This document shows positions 7,855-16,062 of a DNA stretch of 64,000 bases, piece by piece. Position 1 is the stretch's first letter. Each line of letters opens with the position of its first letter. The position numbers and the translations under genes were made by a program. The notes beneath the pieces were generated by a model. That model was not told the origin of the DNA. It made no database searches and worked only from the letters and a program-made list of their open reading frames with translations. The DNA is from Streptomyces sp. SID13031 (lineage in GTDB: Bacteria; Actinomycetota; Actinomycetes; Propionibacteriales; Kribbellaceae): assembly GCF_010548305.1 (NCBI RefSeq), contig NZ_JAAGLV010000014.1, positions 124,001 through 188,000 on the forward strand, given 5' to 3'.

Positions 7855-9414
7855 TCACTTGTCGCCGAGCATCTTCTTGAGGTCGTCGGGCAGCTCGAAG
7901 GCACCACCCGTACCACCGCCGCCGAAGGCCGCCGGCAGCTGGCCCGCCGCGGGGGCGGCCGGCTCGCTCGAGCCCGGATTGGCCCGCTTGGCCGGGTTGC
8001 CTGAGCCGCGCTTGGGCTTGACCTTCTTCGCCTGCTGCTTCGCCTTCTTGCCGCCGCCCGCACCCCCCATGCCGGGCATTCCGGGCATCCCCGGCATGCC
8101 CTTGCCGGACGCCATCGCGGACATCATCTTGCGCGCCTCGAAGAAACGTTCGACCAGGCCGCTGACGGTGGCCACCTCGGTACCGGAACCGTTCGCGATC
8201 CGGAGCCGGCGGGAGCCGTTGATGATGTTCGGATCGGTCCGCTCGGCCGGCGTCATCGAGTGGATGACCGCCTCGATCCGGTCGATCTCGCGCTCGTCGA
8301 AGTTCTCCAGCTGGTCCTTGAACTGGGCCGCGCCGGGCAGCATGCCGAAGATCTTGGTCAGCGGACCCATCTTGCGCACCGACTGCATCTGGGCGAGGAA
8401 GTCGTCCAGGGTGAACTCCTTGCCACCCTTGCGCTGCAGCTTGGCGGCGGTCTTGGCCGCCTCCTCGGCATCGAACGACTGCTCGGCCTTCTCGATCAGG
8501 CTCATCACGTCGCCCATCCCGAGGATGCGGGACGCCATCCGGTCGGGGTGGAAGACGTCGAAGTCCTCGAGCTTCTCGCCGTTCGAGGCGAACATCACCT
8601 GCCGGCCGGTGACCTTCGCGATCGACAGCGCGGCGCCACCGCGGGCGTCACCGTCGAGCTTGGACAGCACCACACCGTCGAAGCCGACGCCGTCCAGGAA
8701 GGCCTGCGCGGTGTTCACCGCGTCCTGGCCGATCATCGCGTCGACGACGAACAGGATCTCGTCCGGGCTGACCGCGTCGCGGATGTCCGCGGCCTGCTTC
8801 ATCAGCTCCTGGTCCACACCGAGGCGACCGGCGGTGTCGACGATGACGACGCTGTACTGCTTGGCCTTCGCCTCGTCCATCGCCTGCCGGGCCACGTCGA
8901 CCGGGTCACCGACGCCGTTACCGGGTTCGGGCGCGAACACCGGTACGCCGGCGCGCTCACCGACCACCTGGAGCTGGGTGACCGCGTTCGGGCGCTGCAG
9001 GTCGGCGGCGACCAGCATCGGCGTCTGGTGCTTGCTCTCCTTCAGCCACTTCGCGAGCTTGCCGGCCAGGGTCGTCTTACCAGCACCCTGCAGACCGGCG
9101 AGCATGATGACTGTCGGCGGCCGCTTGGCCATCCGCAGCTCACGCGTCTCACCACCGAGGATCGTGACGAGCTCCTCGTTCACGATCTTGATCACCTGCT
9201 GCGCCGGGTTCAGCCCGCCGCGCACCTCGGCGCCACCGGCCCGCTCCTTGACCGCCGCGATGAAGTCCTTCACCACCGGCAACGCGACATCGGCCTCCAG
9301 CAACGCGATCCGGATCTCCCGGGCGGTCGCATCGATGTCGGCGTCGGTCAGCTTGCCCTTGCCGCGCAGATTCTTGAAGGCGGCGGACAGGCGATCAGAA
9401 AGCGTGTCGAACAC
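7855..9414 (-). CDS. ffh: Signal recognition particle GTPase Ffh
   Basis: 519 residues, the usual domain order: N-terminal helical bundle (MFDTLSDRLSAAF), NG GTPase domain with P-loop GLQGAGKTT near residue 108, DTAGR, TKLDG-type motif as SKLDGDARGG, and a Met-rich M domain. The M domain binds SRP RNA and signal peptides (FLAQMQSVRKMG, SRRLRIANGSG). The tail has a Gly/Met stretch (MPGMPGMPGMGG) and a basic end. With FtsY (26172-27374) it targets membrane proteins co-translationally. Start is GTG 9414 with a weak ribosome site. No SRP RNA gene is seen in the window. Confidence 0.97.
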   Translation of the reverse strand: MFDTLSDRLSAAFKNLRGKGKLTDADIDATAREIRIALLEADVALPVVKDFIAAVKERAGGAEVRGGLNPAQQVIKIVNEELVTILGGETRELRMAKRPPTVIMLAGLQGAGKTTLAGKLAKWLKESKHQTPMLVAADLQRPNAVTQLQVVGERAGVPVFAPEPGNGVGDPVDVARQAMDEAKAKQYSVVIVDTAGRLGVDQELMKQAADIRDAVSPDEILFVVDAMIGQDAVNTAQAFLDGVGFDGVVLSKLDGDARGGAALSIAKVTGRQVMFASNGEKLEDFDVFHPDRMASRILGMGDVMSLIEKAEQSFDAEEAAKTAAKLQRKGGKEFTLDDFLAQMQSVRKMGPLTKIFGMLPGAAQFKDQLENFDEREIDRIEAVIHSMTPAERTDPNIINGSRRLRIANGSGTEVATVSGLVERFFEARKMMSAMASGKGMPGMPGMPGMGGAGGGKKAKQQAKKVKPKRGSGNPAKRANPGSSEPAAPAAGQLPAAFGGGGTGGAFELPDDLKKMLGDK

Positions 9415-9536
9415 GAGAACACAGTCCGTTTCTTCCGGCAGATCAGACAGTCACCAAAAACCCCCAGGCAACTCCCCGAGTCTACCGGCCACCCAACCCT
9501 GTGGATAACTCCCACCACCCCGTACCCCTCACTCGA

Positions 9537-9542
9537 TATCGT
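9537..9542 (+). promoter_or_regulatory. -10 element for a leaderless start
   Basis: TATCGT lies exactly 6 bases before ATG 9549, and no Shine-Dalgarno sequence is present, matching the TANNNT-N5-7-RTG pattern of actinobacterial leaderless mRNAs. Confidence 0.5.
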
Positions 9543-9548
9543 GACCCC

Positions 9549-9989
9549 ATGCCACTGGACATCGCCGTGTTCACCTCGGCCTTCTCTCGTGCCCGCCACA
9601 AGGTCGAGACCGAGCCGGGCACGGACGTCGCCGCAGAGCAGGCGAAGCTCCGAGCGCTCGTCCCCGATGACGCATCCGACCACGACCGCACATGGACGAA
9701 GACTCTGATCGATCGCCTCAGCGATCCGCCTGAGCCGCCGAGGGAGTGGAGCGCGATGTACCACGAGGCCGGCCAGGTCCACGCGTCGGCGTACCCGGTC
9801 AACGGCACCGTCGAGGAGCAGATCGCCGCCCTCGAGGAGGCCCGCCGCAAGATCTGGGCCATCGCCGACCGGGCCGCCAAGGACGAGGCTCCGCACATAC
9901 GTGCGATGACGCGAGTGCTGGAGCACATCGAGAACGAGTTGCGTGATCCGACCTTTCCGCTGGACAACACCCAGCCGCCGACGAGCTGA
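9549..9989 (+). CDS. Small helical protein of unknown function
   Basis: 146 residues, no recognised domain. It is charged and largely helical (VEEQIAALEEARRKIWAIADRAAKDEA, described here in two parts: VEEQIAALEEARR then KIWAIADRAAKDEA), with no signal peptide or membrane segment. It lies 3 bases upstream of the zincin-like gene 9993-11024 on the same strand, so the two are probably co-expressed and may act together as adaptor or inhibitor and enzyme. I chose ATG 9549 for its leaderless promoter pattern; GTG 9501 in frame has no ribosome site. Function is unknown. Confidence 0.7.
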   Translation: MPLDIAVFTSAFSRARHKVETEPGTDVAAEQAKLRALVPDDASDHDRTWTKTLIDRLSDPPEPPREWSAMYHEAGQVHASAYPVNGTVEEQIAALEEARRKIWAIADRAAKDEAPHIRAMTRVLEHIENELRDPTFPLDNTQPPTS

Positions 9990-9992
9990 CCC

Positions 9993-11024
9993 GTGAACGA
10001 CCGCGTCGTCCCTCGCGAGTCGGGTGTCTATCAGGAATTCGCCAGGCTCTACCGACTGGCTCGCAGTATGCGGCCGACTGCGGTTGATCGCTGGAACGGA
10101 ACGCTCTACGCGAGTGATACCGAGCGTTGGGGTGGCTTCAATGGGAAGACCGGCAGCATCCGGTTGTCTGCGGATCGCGTCCTGCGGCACCTGACCGGCT
10201 CTCCCTCGTCGGCCGATGCCGACGAGCAGGCCGAGGCGCTGGCCACAGTTCTTCACGAATCGACTCATGCCGGCATGGAGACAGATGCTCCGGCGGAGCC
10301 GAATGCCGTCCGCACCCCGCACTCGCTGGGCGCCACTGAAGGCTTGGCCGAGTTGCGGGCGATGAACGACTTCCCCATCTTCGCAACCCTCGCCGGCTAT
10401 CCGGGTCTGAAGCTCCCCGCTGCCACCTACCCAGGCGCGCACTCAGCGATGGACAACTTGGTCACCCAGGTGACCGGGCCCGCCAAGGACCGGGACGCCT
10501 TCATCTCCGAGGCCTGCCAAGGACCCGGTGTGATGCATTTCGATCAGTTGGCTGACGGGGTGATGCGGAATCGGCTGAGTGAGGTCGTGCCGTTTCAGGC
10601 CGAGCATCGGCGGGAGGTACGGGCTGCGTTGATCGCGACGATGGTTCACCCCGGGTGGCCGGTCCTGCCGGAGAGCTCCGCCAGGGTCGGGGAACAGGTG
10701 GCCGAGGACATACGCCGGAGCTTGAATGCCAAAGTCGACGAGATTCGGCAGCATTACTTCTTCAAGCCCGGGGAGGTGTTTTCGGGTGGGGTGCCCAATC
10801 CGGAGGCGGGGCGGGAGGGGGTGCTCGATCGAGCGGGTGCGCCGAAGGAGGGGGTCGGGCCGGGGAAGGGGGACCCGGGTGAGGGGCATCCGGAGATGCG
10901 GTTTTTGGGTGGGCAGGCTGGGGCGGTGGGGGCTGTTCGGGGGCGGCCGGTTCTTGGGGATGGGGCTCGGGGGCGCGGGGTGGGTGATGGGGACGGGCGC
11001 GGGAGTGGACCTGGGCGGGGCTAG
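9993..11024 (+). CDS. Zincin-like putative metallopeptidase with Gly-rich tail
   Basis: 343 residues, no family recognised with certainty. Residues 88-92 read HESTH, an HExxH zinc-protease motif in the context TVLHESTHAGME, and E116 or E120 in LGATEGLAEL could be the third ligand. The N-terminal 260 residues look like a folded alpha-rich domain; the last 75 are a low-complexity Gly/Arg tail (GARGRGVGDGDGRG) from unusually G-rich DNA. No signal peptide is visible. GTG 9993 follows the upstream stop directly, implying coupling. It could be a cytosolic peptidase or a toxin-like domain. The tail may be a frame drift past an older stop. Confidence 0.65.
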   Translation: MNDRVVPRESGVYQEFARLYRLARSMRPTAVDRWNGTLYASDTERWGGFNGKTGSIRLSADRVLRHLTGSPSSADADEQAEALATVLHESTHAGMETDAPAEPNAVRTPHSLGATEGLAELRAMNDFPIFATLAGYPGLKLPAATYPGAHSAMDNLVTQVTGPAKDRDAFISEACQGPGVMHFDQLADGVMRNRLSEVVPFQAEHRREVRAALIATMVHPGWPVLPESSARVGEQVAEDIRRSLNAKVDEIRQHYFFKPGEVFSGGVPNPEAGREGVLDRAGAPKEGVGPGKGDPGEGHPEMRFLGGQAGAVGAVRGRPVLGDGARGRGVGDGDGRGSGPGRG

Positions 11025-11071
11025 CATCTGCTAACCGAAAGCTTGGGTATTTGTGGTTAGGGAGGGGTTTC

Positions 11072-11965
11072 GTGGTCGGGAGCAGGGTTGTTTTGGATGG
11101 GCCGTCCAATCTGGGGTTGCGGCCGCCGGCGCCTGGGACCGTGCCGGGGTGTTACAAGTTGGCGGGGGCCATCCGGGATCAGGGGTTTGCGCGCCGGATC
11201 GGGGCCAGGGACGCGGGGTGCGTGACGCCGCCTCGGTATGACCGGGGAGAGTGGAAGCCCGGCGACGGGGTCTTCAACTCAGAGGCGATGGCGACCTACA
11301 CCACCAAGTTGGCTGATCGGCTCGGCGAGCTGCTGGATGGCGGCGAGTTCGTGGTGTTGCTGGGCGGGGAGTGCAGCAATTTGCTGGGGCCGGCGGTCGC
11401 GTTGCGGCGTCGGGGGCGATACGGGGTGGTCTATCTCGATGGGCACTCGGATATGCGCACGGTCGACAACGACGAGTATGTCGGCGCCGCGGGCGGTGAG
11501 GCGCTGGCGCTGGTGACCGGGCGCGGGCAGGACGATCTGACCGATCTGGGGGGCCTCAAGCCGTACATCCGCGACACCGACGCCGTGATGCTCGGGTATC
11601 GGGAGGACGAGGCTTACCTGGGCACGCTGCGCGAGGCGGGGATCCCCCACTGGTCGGCGCTCACGGTCATCGACGATCCAGCGGGCGCCGCGGCCGGAGT
11701 GCTCGAGCACCTCGAGTGGGACGAGCTGGACGGCTTCTGGGTGCATCTCGACGTCGACATCCTCGACGCCGAGGTGATGCCCGCCGTCGACAGCCCCGAC
11801 CCGGGCGGCCTGCAGCATGAGCACCTTCGCGACCTGCTCAAGCCGCTCCTCGCCTCGCCCAACTGCGTCGGCTTCAACATCGGCATCTTCGACCCGGATC
11901 TGGACCCGGACGGCCGGTACGCCGCGGAACTCACCGACACCCTGGTCGCAGCCCTCACGGACTAG
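11072..11965 (+). CDS. Arginase/agmatinase-family (ureohydrolase-fold) protein
   Basis: 297 residues with the ureohydrolase fold. Metal motifs seen are YLDGHSDM and HLDVDILDAE, matching DAHxD and DxDxxD. The first motif, normally GGDHS, reads GGECSN, so one manganese-ligand His is replaced by Cys. The substrate therefore cannot be assigned: arginase, agmatinase, formiminoglutamase or a non-hydrolytic relative are possible. I start at GTG 11072, which has GGGAGGGG 5-8 bases upstream; a TTG at 11051 is in frame but poorer. The gene stands alone, ahead of an inverted-repeat element. Confidence 0.8.
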   Translation: MVGSRVVLDGPSNLGLRPPAPGTVPGCYKLAGAIRDQGFARRIGARDAGCVTPPRYDRGEWKPGDGVFNSEAMATYTTKLADRLGELLDGGEFVVLLGGECSNLLGPAVALRRRGRYGVVYLDGHSDMRTVDNDEYVGAAGGEALALVTGRGQDDLTDLGGLKPYIRDTDAVMLGYREDEAYLGTLREAGIPHWSALTVIDDPAGAAAGVLEHLEWDELDGFWVHLDVDILDAEVMPAVDSPDPGGLQHEHLRDLLKPLLASPNCVGFNIGIFDPDLDPDGRYAAELTDTLVAALTD

Positions 11966-11973
11966 CGAACGCC

Positions 11974-12073
11974 GTCCCGACCGACAGGACATAGTCGGGC
12001 GTTCGGCCCGTCGCCACGCTCACGGAGGCTGCGTCCGGCCGCGATATAGGCACTATGTCCTGTCCGTCGGGAC
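11974..12073. repeat. 100-bp inverted-repeat element
   Basis: Arms 11974-11995 and 12052-12073 are inverted copies of 22 bases with one mismatch (core CGACAGGACATAGT, with outer GTCCCGAC). The 56-base interior pairs only weakly. It lies between two convergent genes and has no ORF. Organisation parallels the 4737-4904 element but the sequence differs. Confidence 0.7.
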
Positions 12074-12087
12074 ACTTCACAGCCGGA

Positions 12088-12122
12088 CACCGCCGGCCGG
12101 AGTGGCCGTCCAGCCGGCGGTG
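12088..12122. terminator. Hairpin between convergent genes
   Basis: Perfect 10-bp stem CACCGCCGGC/GCCGGCGGTG around a 15-base loop, 14 bases past the stop of the iron-regulated gene on the minus strand. It probably serves that gene and possibly the arginase-like gene. Confidence 0.6.
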
Positions 12123-12136
12123 GGTCTAGGGAGCCG

Positions 12137-12649
12137 TCAGCTGAAGGAGACCGGGATGTAGACGTCACCGGTGCGGTCGCTCGCGGCGAAGTGGTCGCGG
12201 CGGCTGACGATCGCGCAGGTGATGTCCGGGTCGCTGCAGTCCAGGCCCGGGTTCACCTTGGCGATCCGGATCTGCGCGGTGAAGGTGCCGTTGGTCGCGA
12301 TCGGGTACGACGCGCTGCCGCCGAGCGGGTTGTTCGTCACCCAGGCCGACGGGCCGACCGTCGTACCGCCCTGGCCGTCGCCACCCGCGCACGGGCTCGG
12401 CTTGGTGCCGTAGCTGTAGTCGGAGGGCACGGCGCACAGCGCGACGTAGTACCCCTGGGCCGGGTTGTAGCCGCTACCCGTCACGGTGATCGTCTCACCG
12501 GCGGCAGCCAGGCCGGTCGCGTTCGAGGCGTTCAGGGTCTTGCCGAGGTTGCTCGCGCTGCCGGGTGCGGCGGAGGCGGGCGTGACCAGGCCGACGGCGA
12601 GCGCGGTGGCGGCGGCGACGGTCAGGACGATCCGGCGAAGCTTTGTCAT
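12137..12649 (-). CDS. Iron-regulated secreted protein, neocarzinostatin-like fold (HtaA-associated type)
   Basis: 170 residues with a clean signal peptide (MTKLRRIVLTVAAATALAV to PASAA). The mature part is a small beta-sandwich: GETITVTGSGYNP, YVALCAV, GTFTAQIRI and the C-terminal CAIVSRRDH...DVYIPVSF, a pattern I associate with secreted proteins found next to HtaA heme-binding proteins in actinobacteria. Cysteines occur in pairs (CAV/SPCAGG, LDCSDPDITC). A near-consensus IdeR/DtxR box at 12675-12693 overlaps the promoter, so expression should rise in low iron. A role in heme or iron capture is inferred. No other iron gene adjoins it. Confidence 0.75.
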   Translation of the reverse strand: MTKLRRIVLTVAAATALAVGLVTPASAAPGSASNLGKTLNASNATGLAAAGETITVTGSGYNPAQGYYVALCAVPSDYSYGTKPSPCAGGDGQGGTTVGPSAWVTNNPLGGSASYPIATNGTFTAQIRIAKVNPGLDCSDPDITCAIVSRRDHFAASDRTGDVYIPVSFS

Positions 12650-12674
12650 CTGGGCGGAGATCCTCTCAGGTGAC

Positions 12675-12693
12675 TTAGGTTAGGTTTACCTAA
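12675..12693. promoter_or_regulatory. IdeR/DtxR iron box
   Basis: TTAGGTTAGGTTTACCTAA matches the 19-bp iron-box consensus TTAGGTTAGGCTAACCTAA at 17 of 19 positions. It lies 26-44 bases upstream of ATG 12649 and overlaps a TTACTC-N17-TAAACC promoter-like pair. A weaker related sequence (GTAAGGGTTACCTAACTAA) is at 12708-12726. Confidence 0.85.
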
Positions 12694-12743
12694 GTTTCTC
12701 GCCCAGAGTAAGGGTTACCTAACTAAGAGGGGAAGTGGGGGTC

Positions 12744-13784
12744 TCATTCCCAGTACGCCGGCAGCCCATGCGGATCGGCCGTGCCGAGGATGCGCGGCGC
12801 TCCCCCGGGCCAGACCTGCAACACGATGAGGAACTCCGGCTCGGCCTCCGGCGTACGCCGCATCGGCTCCAGACACAGGTGAGCCAGCGGCGTGGTCGGA
12901 GTCGCACGAGCCCCCAGCGCCACGATGAGCGCGTCCCCAGCCGTCTGCTCGGCCGGTGAGAGGTACTGCCACATCACCGAGTGCCAGACGACGGTGACGT
13001 GGCCTTCCGACAGCTCCAGGTTCCGCAGGAAGGACAGTGCGTCTTCACGCCGTACGTCGGCCGGCACCTTGCGCGCGACCTCCAGAGCACCCCGCAGCCG
13101 CTCCAGCCGCGCCGTCATGTCAGGCCACACGTACGACGTCAGCGTGAGCGCCCCATCCTCGCTCAGCGGGTTCACCGGGGCAATGTCGCTGCCGACCCGC
13201 TCAGCGATCCGCAACACCGCCGGGGTGATCGGGCGACCGGACCAGGCGTCCTCAAGAACCACCGAGCTGTCGGCAGTCCCATAGCTGGACCCGTCGGCCA
13301 GGTTGTAGCGGAAGTGGTCAGCCCGCAGGTTGAGCCCGCCACTCGACCCGATCTCGAACAGCCGCACAGGAAGCGGCACAACCTCCGCAAGCCGCAGCAG
13401 ACCGCCATACAGGGCCGTAGAGCGGCCGACCTCGTTGGTCTGCGGTGCCTGGGTCAGCAGGTTGCGCAGTTCCGGCCCACGCGCAGCCAGTACCTGGTCG
13501 AACGCTTCCCACCCGAGTACTGCGTCCCACTCGCCGCCAACGCTCGGGTAGAAGACAGCCAGCTCAGGCGCCTGCCCTGACAACACCAGCCGGTGTACTG
13601 CGCCCAACAGCCGCAACCCGATGAGCGCATCACCAGGCGCAGACTCGAACCCGGCCAAGACAGCAGTGGACGTCCCACCCAGCTCGTAGTCGTCCACGAG
13701 CCGCCTCAGCAGGTCGGCGTACATGGGCGAACCCAGGTCCTCGCAAGCCACTGCCTGCCGCTGTATTGCCGCTACTAGATCCAC
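12744..13784 (-). CDS. DUF2332 family protein
   Basis: 346 residues matching the DUF2332 family of actinobacteria and proteobacteria: AIQRQAVACEDLGSPMYADLL at the start (shown in part), the central IGSSGGLNLRADHFRY, and the C-terminal MWQYLSPAEQ. The IGSSGGLNL block looks like a Rossmann/methyltransferase glycine loop, but activity has not been assigned to the family as far as I know. No signal peptide. It starts 10 bases after the glnD stop on the same strand, so it is probably the last gene of the nitrogen operon's transcript, though a functional link to nitrogen control is not established. Confidence 0.8.
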   Translation of the reverse strand: MDLVAAIQRQAVACEDLGSPMYADLLRRLVDDYELGGTSTAVLAGFESAPGDALIGLRLLGAVHRLVLSGQAPELAVFYPSVGGEWDAVLGWEAFDQVLAARGPELRNLLTQAPQTNEVGRSTALYGGLLRLAEVVPLPVRLFEIGSSGGLNLRADHFRYNLADGSSYGTADSSVVLEDAWSGRPITPAVLRIAERVGSDIAPVNPLSEDGALTLTSYVWPDMTARLERLRGALEVARKVPADVRREDALSFLRNLELSEGHVTVVWHSVMWQYLSPAEQTAGDALIVALGARATPTTPLAHLCLEPMRRTPEAEPEFLIVLQVWPGGAPRILGTADPHGLPAYWE

Positions 13785-13794
13785 CAGTACGACA

Positions 13795-16062
13795 CTAGAA
13801 GGTCAGGCGATCCAATACCGACTTGGCTGTCGTGCGTGCGTCTTCCTCCTCCAGCGGCGACCCGTCGCGATCAGTCAGGTAGAACACGTCCACACATTCA
13901 GCACCGAGCGTGCTCACGTGTGCGGACCTCACGTCCGCCCCAGTGGCAGCAATGGCTGCAGTGACGTCGTAGAGCAGGCCCGGCCGGTCATGTGCCCGCA
14001 CCTGCAGCACAGTGGCCGTCTCTGATGCCTCTGGCAACAAGTCGACTCGGCTCGCAGCACTTTTCCCTCGCGACGCCGACTGGTCCCGCGCAGCCAACCG
14101 GCGTACGAGATCACTGTCGTCGCGCAGGGCAACAGCAAGCCGGTCCCGCAACCGCACCGGGTCCGGAGCCGAGCCGGACACCGACCACTGCGAGATCCCC
14201 AACCCCTCGACAGAGGTGACAACAGCAGCCCGTACGGCGAGCCGCTCGACCGCCAGCACTCCGGCAACCGTCGACAGCGTGCCCACCTGGTCAGGCACGG
14301 CCACGTTGACCCGAACGTCTCCCCGATGCTCCGACACCGTCACGCCAAGGCGTCCCACACCGACCACCTGATGCAACTCGGGCACGGGAATCGGCGGAGC
14401 GTCGGTCCACAACCCAGCCCCTCCCCCAGACAGCTCACCGCGCACCCGCCGGGCCAGCTCACCCACCAACCGGAGTCGCCACGGCGAGGCGGCCGCAGGC
14501 CCGGCAGCACGCGCATCGGCGTACGTGAGGGCCTCCAGCAGATCCAGCGTCTCGGTATCGCCCACGATGCCCGCGACGAGCTCCACGGTCATCGGGTCAT
14601 CCAGGTCACGCCTTGTGGCCACCTGAGCCAGTACGAGGTGCTGCCGGACGAGCAGCGTGATCGTCTCGACATCAGGCTCAGGGAACCCCAGCCGGCGGGC
14701 AAGCGCCGTCGCAATGACAGCCCCGGTGACACTGTGGTCGCCCTCGACCGCCTTGCCCAGGTCGTGGATCAGCGCAGCGACCAGCAGCAGGTCAGGACGC
14801 CGTACATCCCGGACCATCTTCGAAGCCTCGACACAGGTCTCCAGCAGGTGCCGGTCAACCGTGTAGCGATGCACGGCCGACTGCGGCGGCCGGAAGCGAA
14901 CCAGATCCCACTCGGGAAGGATCCGCGTGATGTACCCAGCCTGGTCGAGTGCCTCCCAGACCTCCAGGAGACCCGACCCGGCTCCAATCAGCGCACAGAG
15001 CAGCCGCCGAGCCTCAGCGGGCCACGGCTCCGGCAGTAACGCAGCAGAGTTCGCCAGCCGAGCACAGACGGCCGGAGACAGCACCAGATCCCTGTCGGCC
15101 GCAACGGCCGCAGCGCGGAGTCCAAGAGCCACGTCTCGCTCCGGACGAGCATCTGGCATCAGGACGACCTCGCCCTCGTGTTGCCCGACTCCCTCGTCCA
15201 GTGCCAGCAGCAGCGGCCCACCAGCGCGGTTACGGCGTCGTGAGCGAGGCGGCCGAGCCACCAGGCTCTCGATCCGCCGCCACGACACGTCACACACGTG
15301 TGCCAGCGTCCTGCCGGTCGAATAGATGTGTCGCAGCAAGGCATCACGATCCGGCAGCCCAAGCCCGGCAGCGACCTCAGCAGCCACGTCAGCGACCACA
15401 CGGTCAGTTGCCCGGCCGGCAACAGAGTGCAGCTCGTCCCTGATGTTCAGCAGGTCCAGCCGGGCCCGCTCGACCACCGGGTGCGGTACGTCGATCAACC
15501 AGGAGGCGACCAAGGCCCGCAGTACGACGGCATCCCGCAACCCGCCGTATGCCTCCTTGAGGTCAGGCTCTGCGAGGTGTGAGAGCTCCCCGACCGTGTT
15601 GGCCCGGTCCCGGCAGGCCTCAGCGAGCGCAGGCAGCCGGGTCTTCGCAGTACGGCGCCAGTCGGCCATCAGGACCGACCGCAACTGCAGTGTGAGGTGC
15701 GAGTCGCCTGCCACGTGCCGTGCGTCCAGGAGCCCCAGGGCCACCCGTACGTCGTCGGCCGCGGCGCTCTGGGCCTCGGCAACCGTGCGGACGCTGTGGT
15801 CCAGCTTGGTCCGCGAGTCCCACAGCGGGTACCAGATCTGGGCGGCCAGTTCGCCGATCCGCGGGTATCCCTCGGTGTGCAGGAGCATCACGTCGAGATC
15901 GCTGTACGGCGAGAGCTCCTCCCGGCCGTAGCCGCCGACGGCGACCAGCGCGACGCCCTCGGTAGGCACACCGAGGGCGTCGCAGGCTTTGGAGAGGAGC
16001 AGGTACAGCAGCGCGTCGGCCTCTTCGGCACGCACGCGCCGCTGTGCTGCTCGATCCACCAT
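13795..16062 (-). CDS. glnD: [Protein-PII] uridylyltransferase/uridylyl-removing enzyme GlnD
   Basis: 755 residues, somewhat shorter than the approx. 890 of enterobacteria but typical for actinobacteria. Domains: nucleotidyltransferase with GGYGREEL-SPYSDLD near the N-terminus, helical linker, HD domain (ALIHDLGK, with downstream His/Asp), and two C-terminal ACT domains that sense glutamine (VNVAVPDQVGTLSTV; VRAHDRPGLLYDVTA). It modifies the PII protein encoded immediately upstream; in actinobacteria the homologue adenylylates GlnK. ATG 16062 abuts the glnK stop (TAG-ATG), which implies coupled translation. GlnR control is expected from the operon promoter. Confidence 0.95.
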   Translation of the reverse strand: MVDRAAQRRVRAEEADALLYLLLSKACDALGVPTEGVALVAVGGYGREELSPYSDLDVMLLHTEGYPRIGELAAQIWYPLWDSRTKLDHSVRTVAEAQSAAADDVRVALGLLDARHVAGDSHLTLQLRSVLMADWRRTAKTRLPALAEACRDRANTVGELSHLAEPDLKEAYGGLRDAVVLRALVASWLIDVPHPVVERARLDLLNIRDELHSVAGRATDRVVADVAAEVAAGLGLPDRDALLRHIYSTGRTLAHVCDVSWRRIESLVARPPRSRRRNRAGGPLLLALDEGVGQHEGEVVLMPDARPERDVALGLRAAAVAADRDLVLSPAVCARLANSAALLPEPWPAEARRLLCALIGAGSGLLEVWEALDQAGYITRILPEWDLVRFRPPQSAVHRYTVDRHLLETCVEASKMVRDVRRPDLLLVAALIHDLGKAVEGDHSVTGAVIATALARRLGFPEPDVETITLLVRQHLVLAQVATRRDLDDPMTVELVAGIVGDTETLDLLEALTYADARAAGPAAASPWRLRLVGELARRVRGELSGGGAGLWTDAPPIPVPELHQVVGVGRLGVTVSEHRGDVRVNVAVPDQVGTLSTVAGVLAVERLAVRAAVVTSVEGLGISQWSVSGSAPDPVRLRDRLAVALRDDSDLVRRLAARDQSASRGKSAASRVDLLPEASETATVLQVRAHDRPGLLYDVTAAIAATGADVRSAHVSTLGAECVDVFYLTDRDGSPLEEEDARTTAKSVLDRLTF

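Noticed and set aside
10443..11027. Minus-strand frame opposite the zincin-like gene
   Set aside because: No ribosome site, Pro/Arg-rich, and the + strand frame has a coherent HExxH domain.
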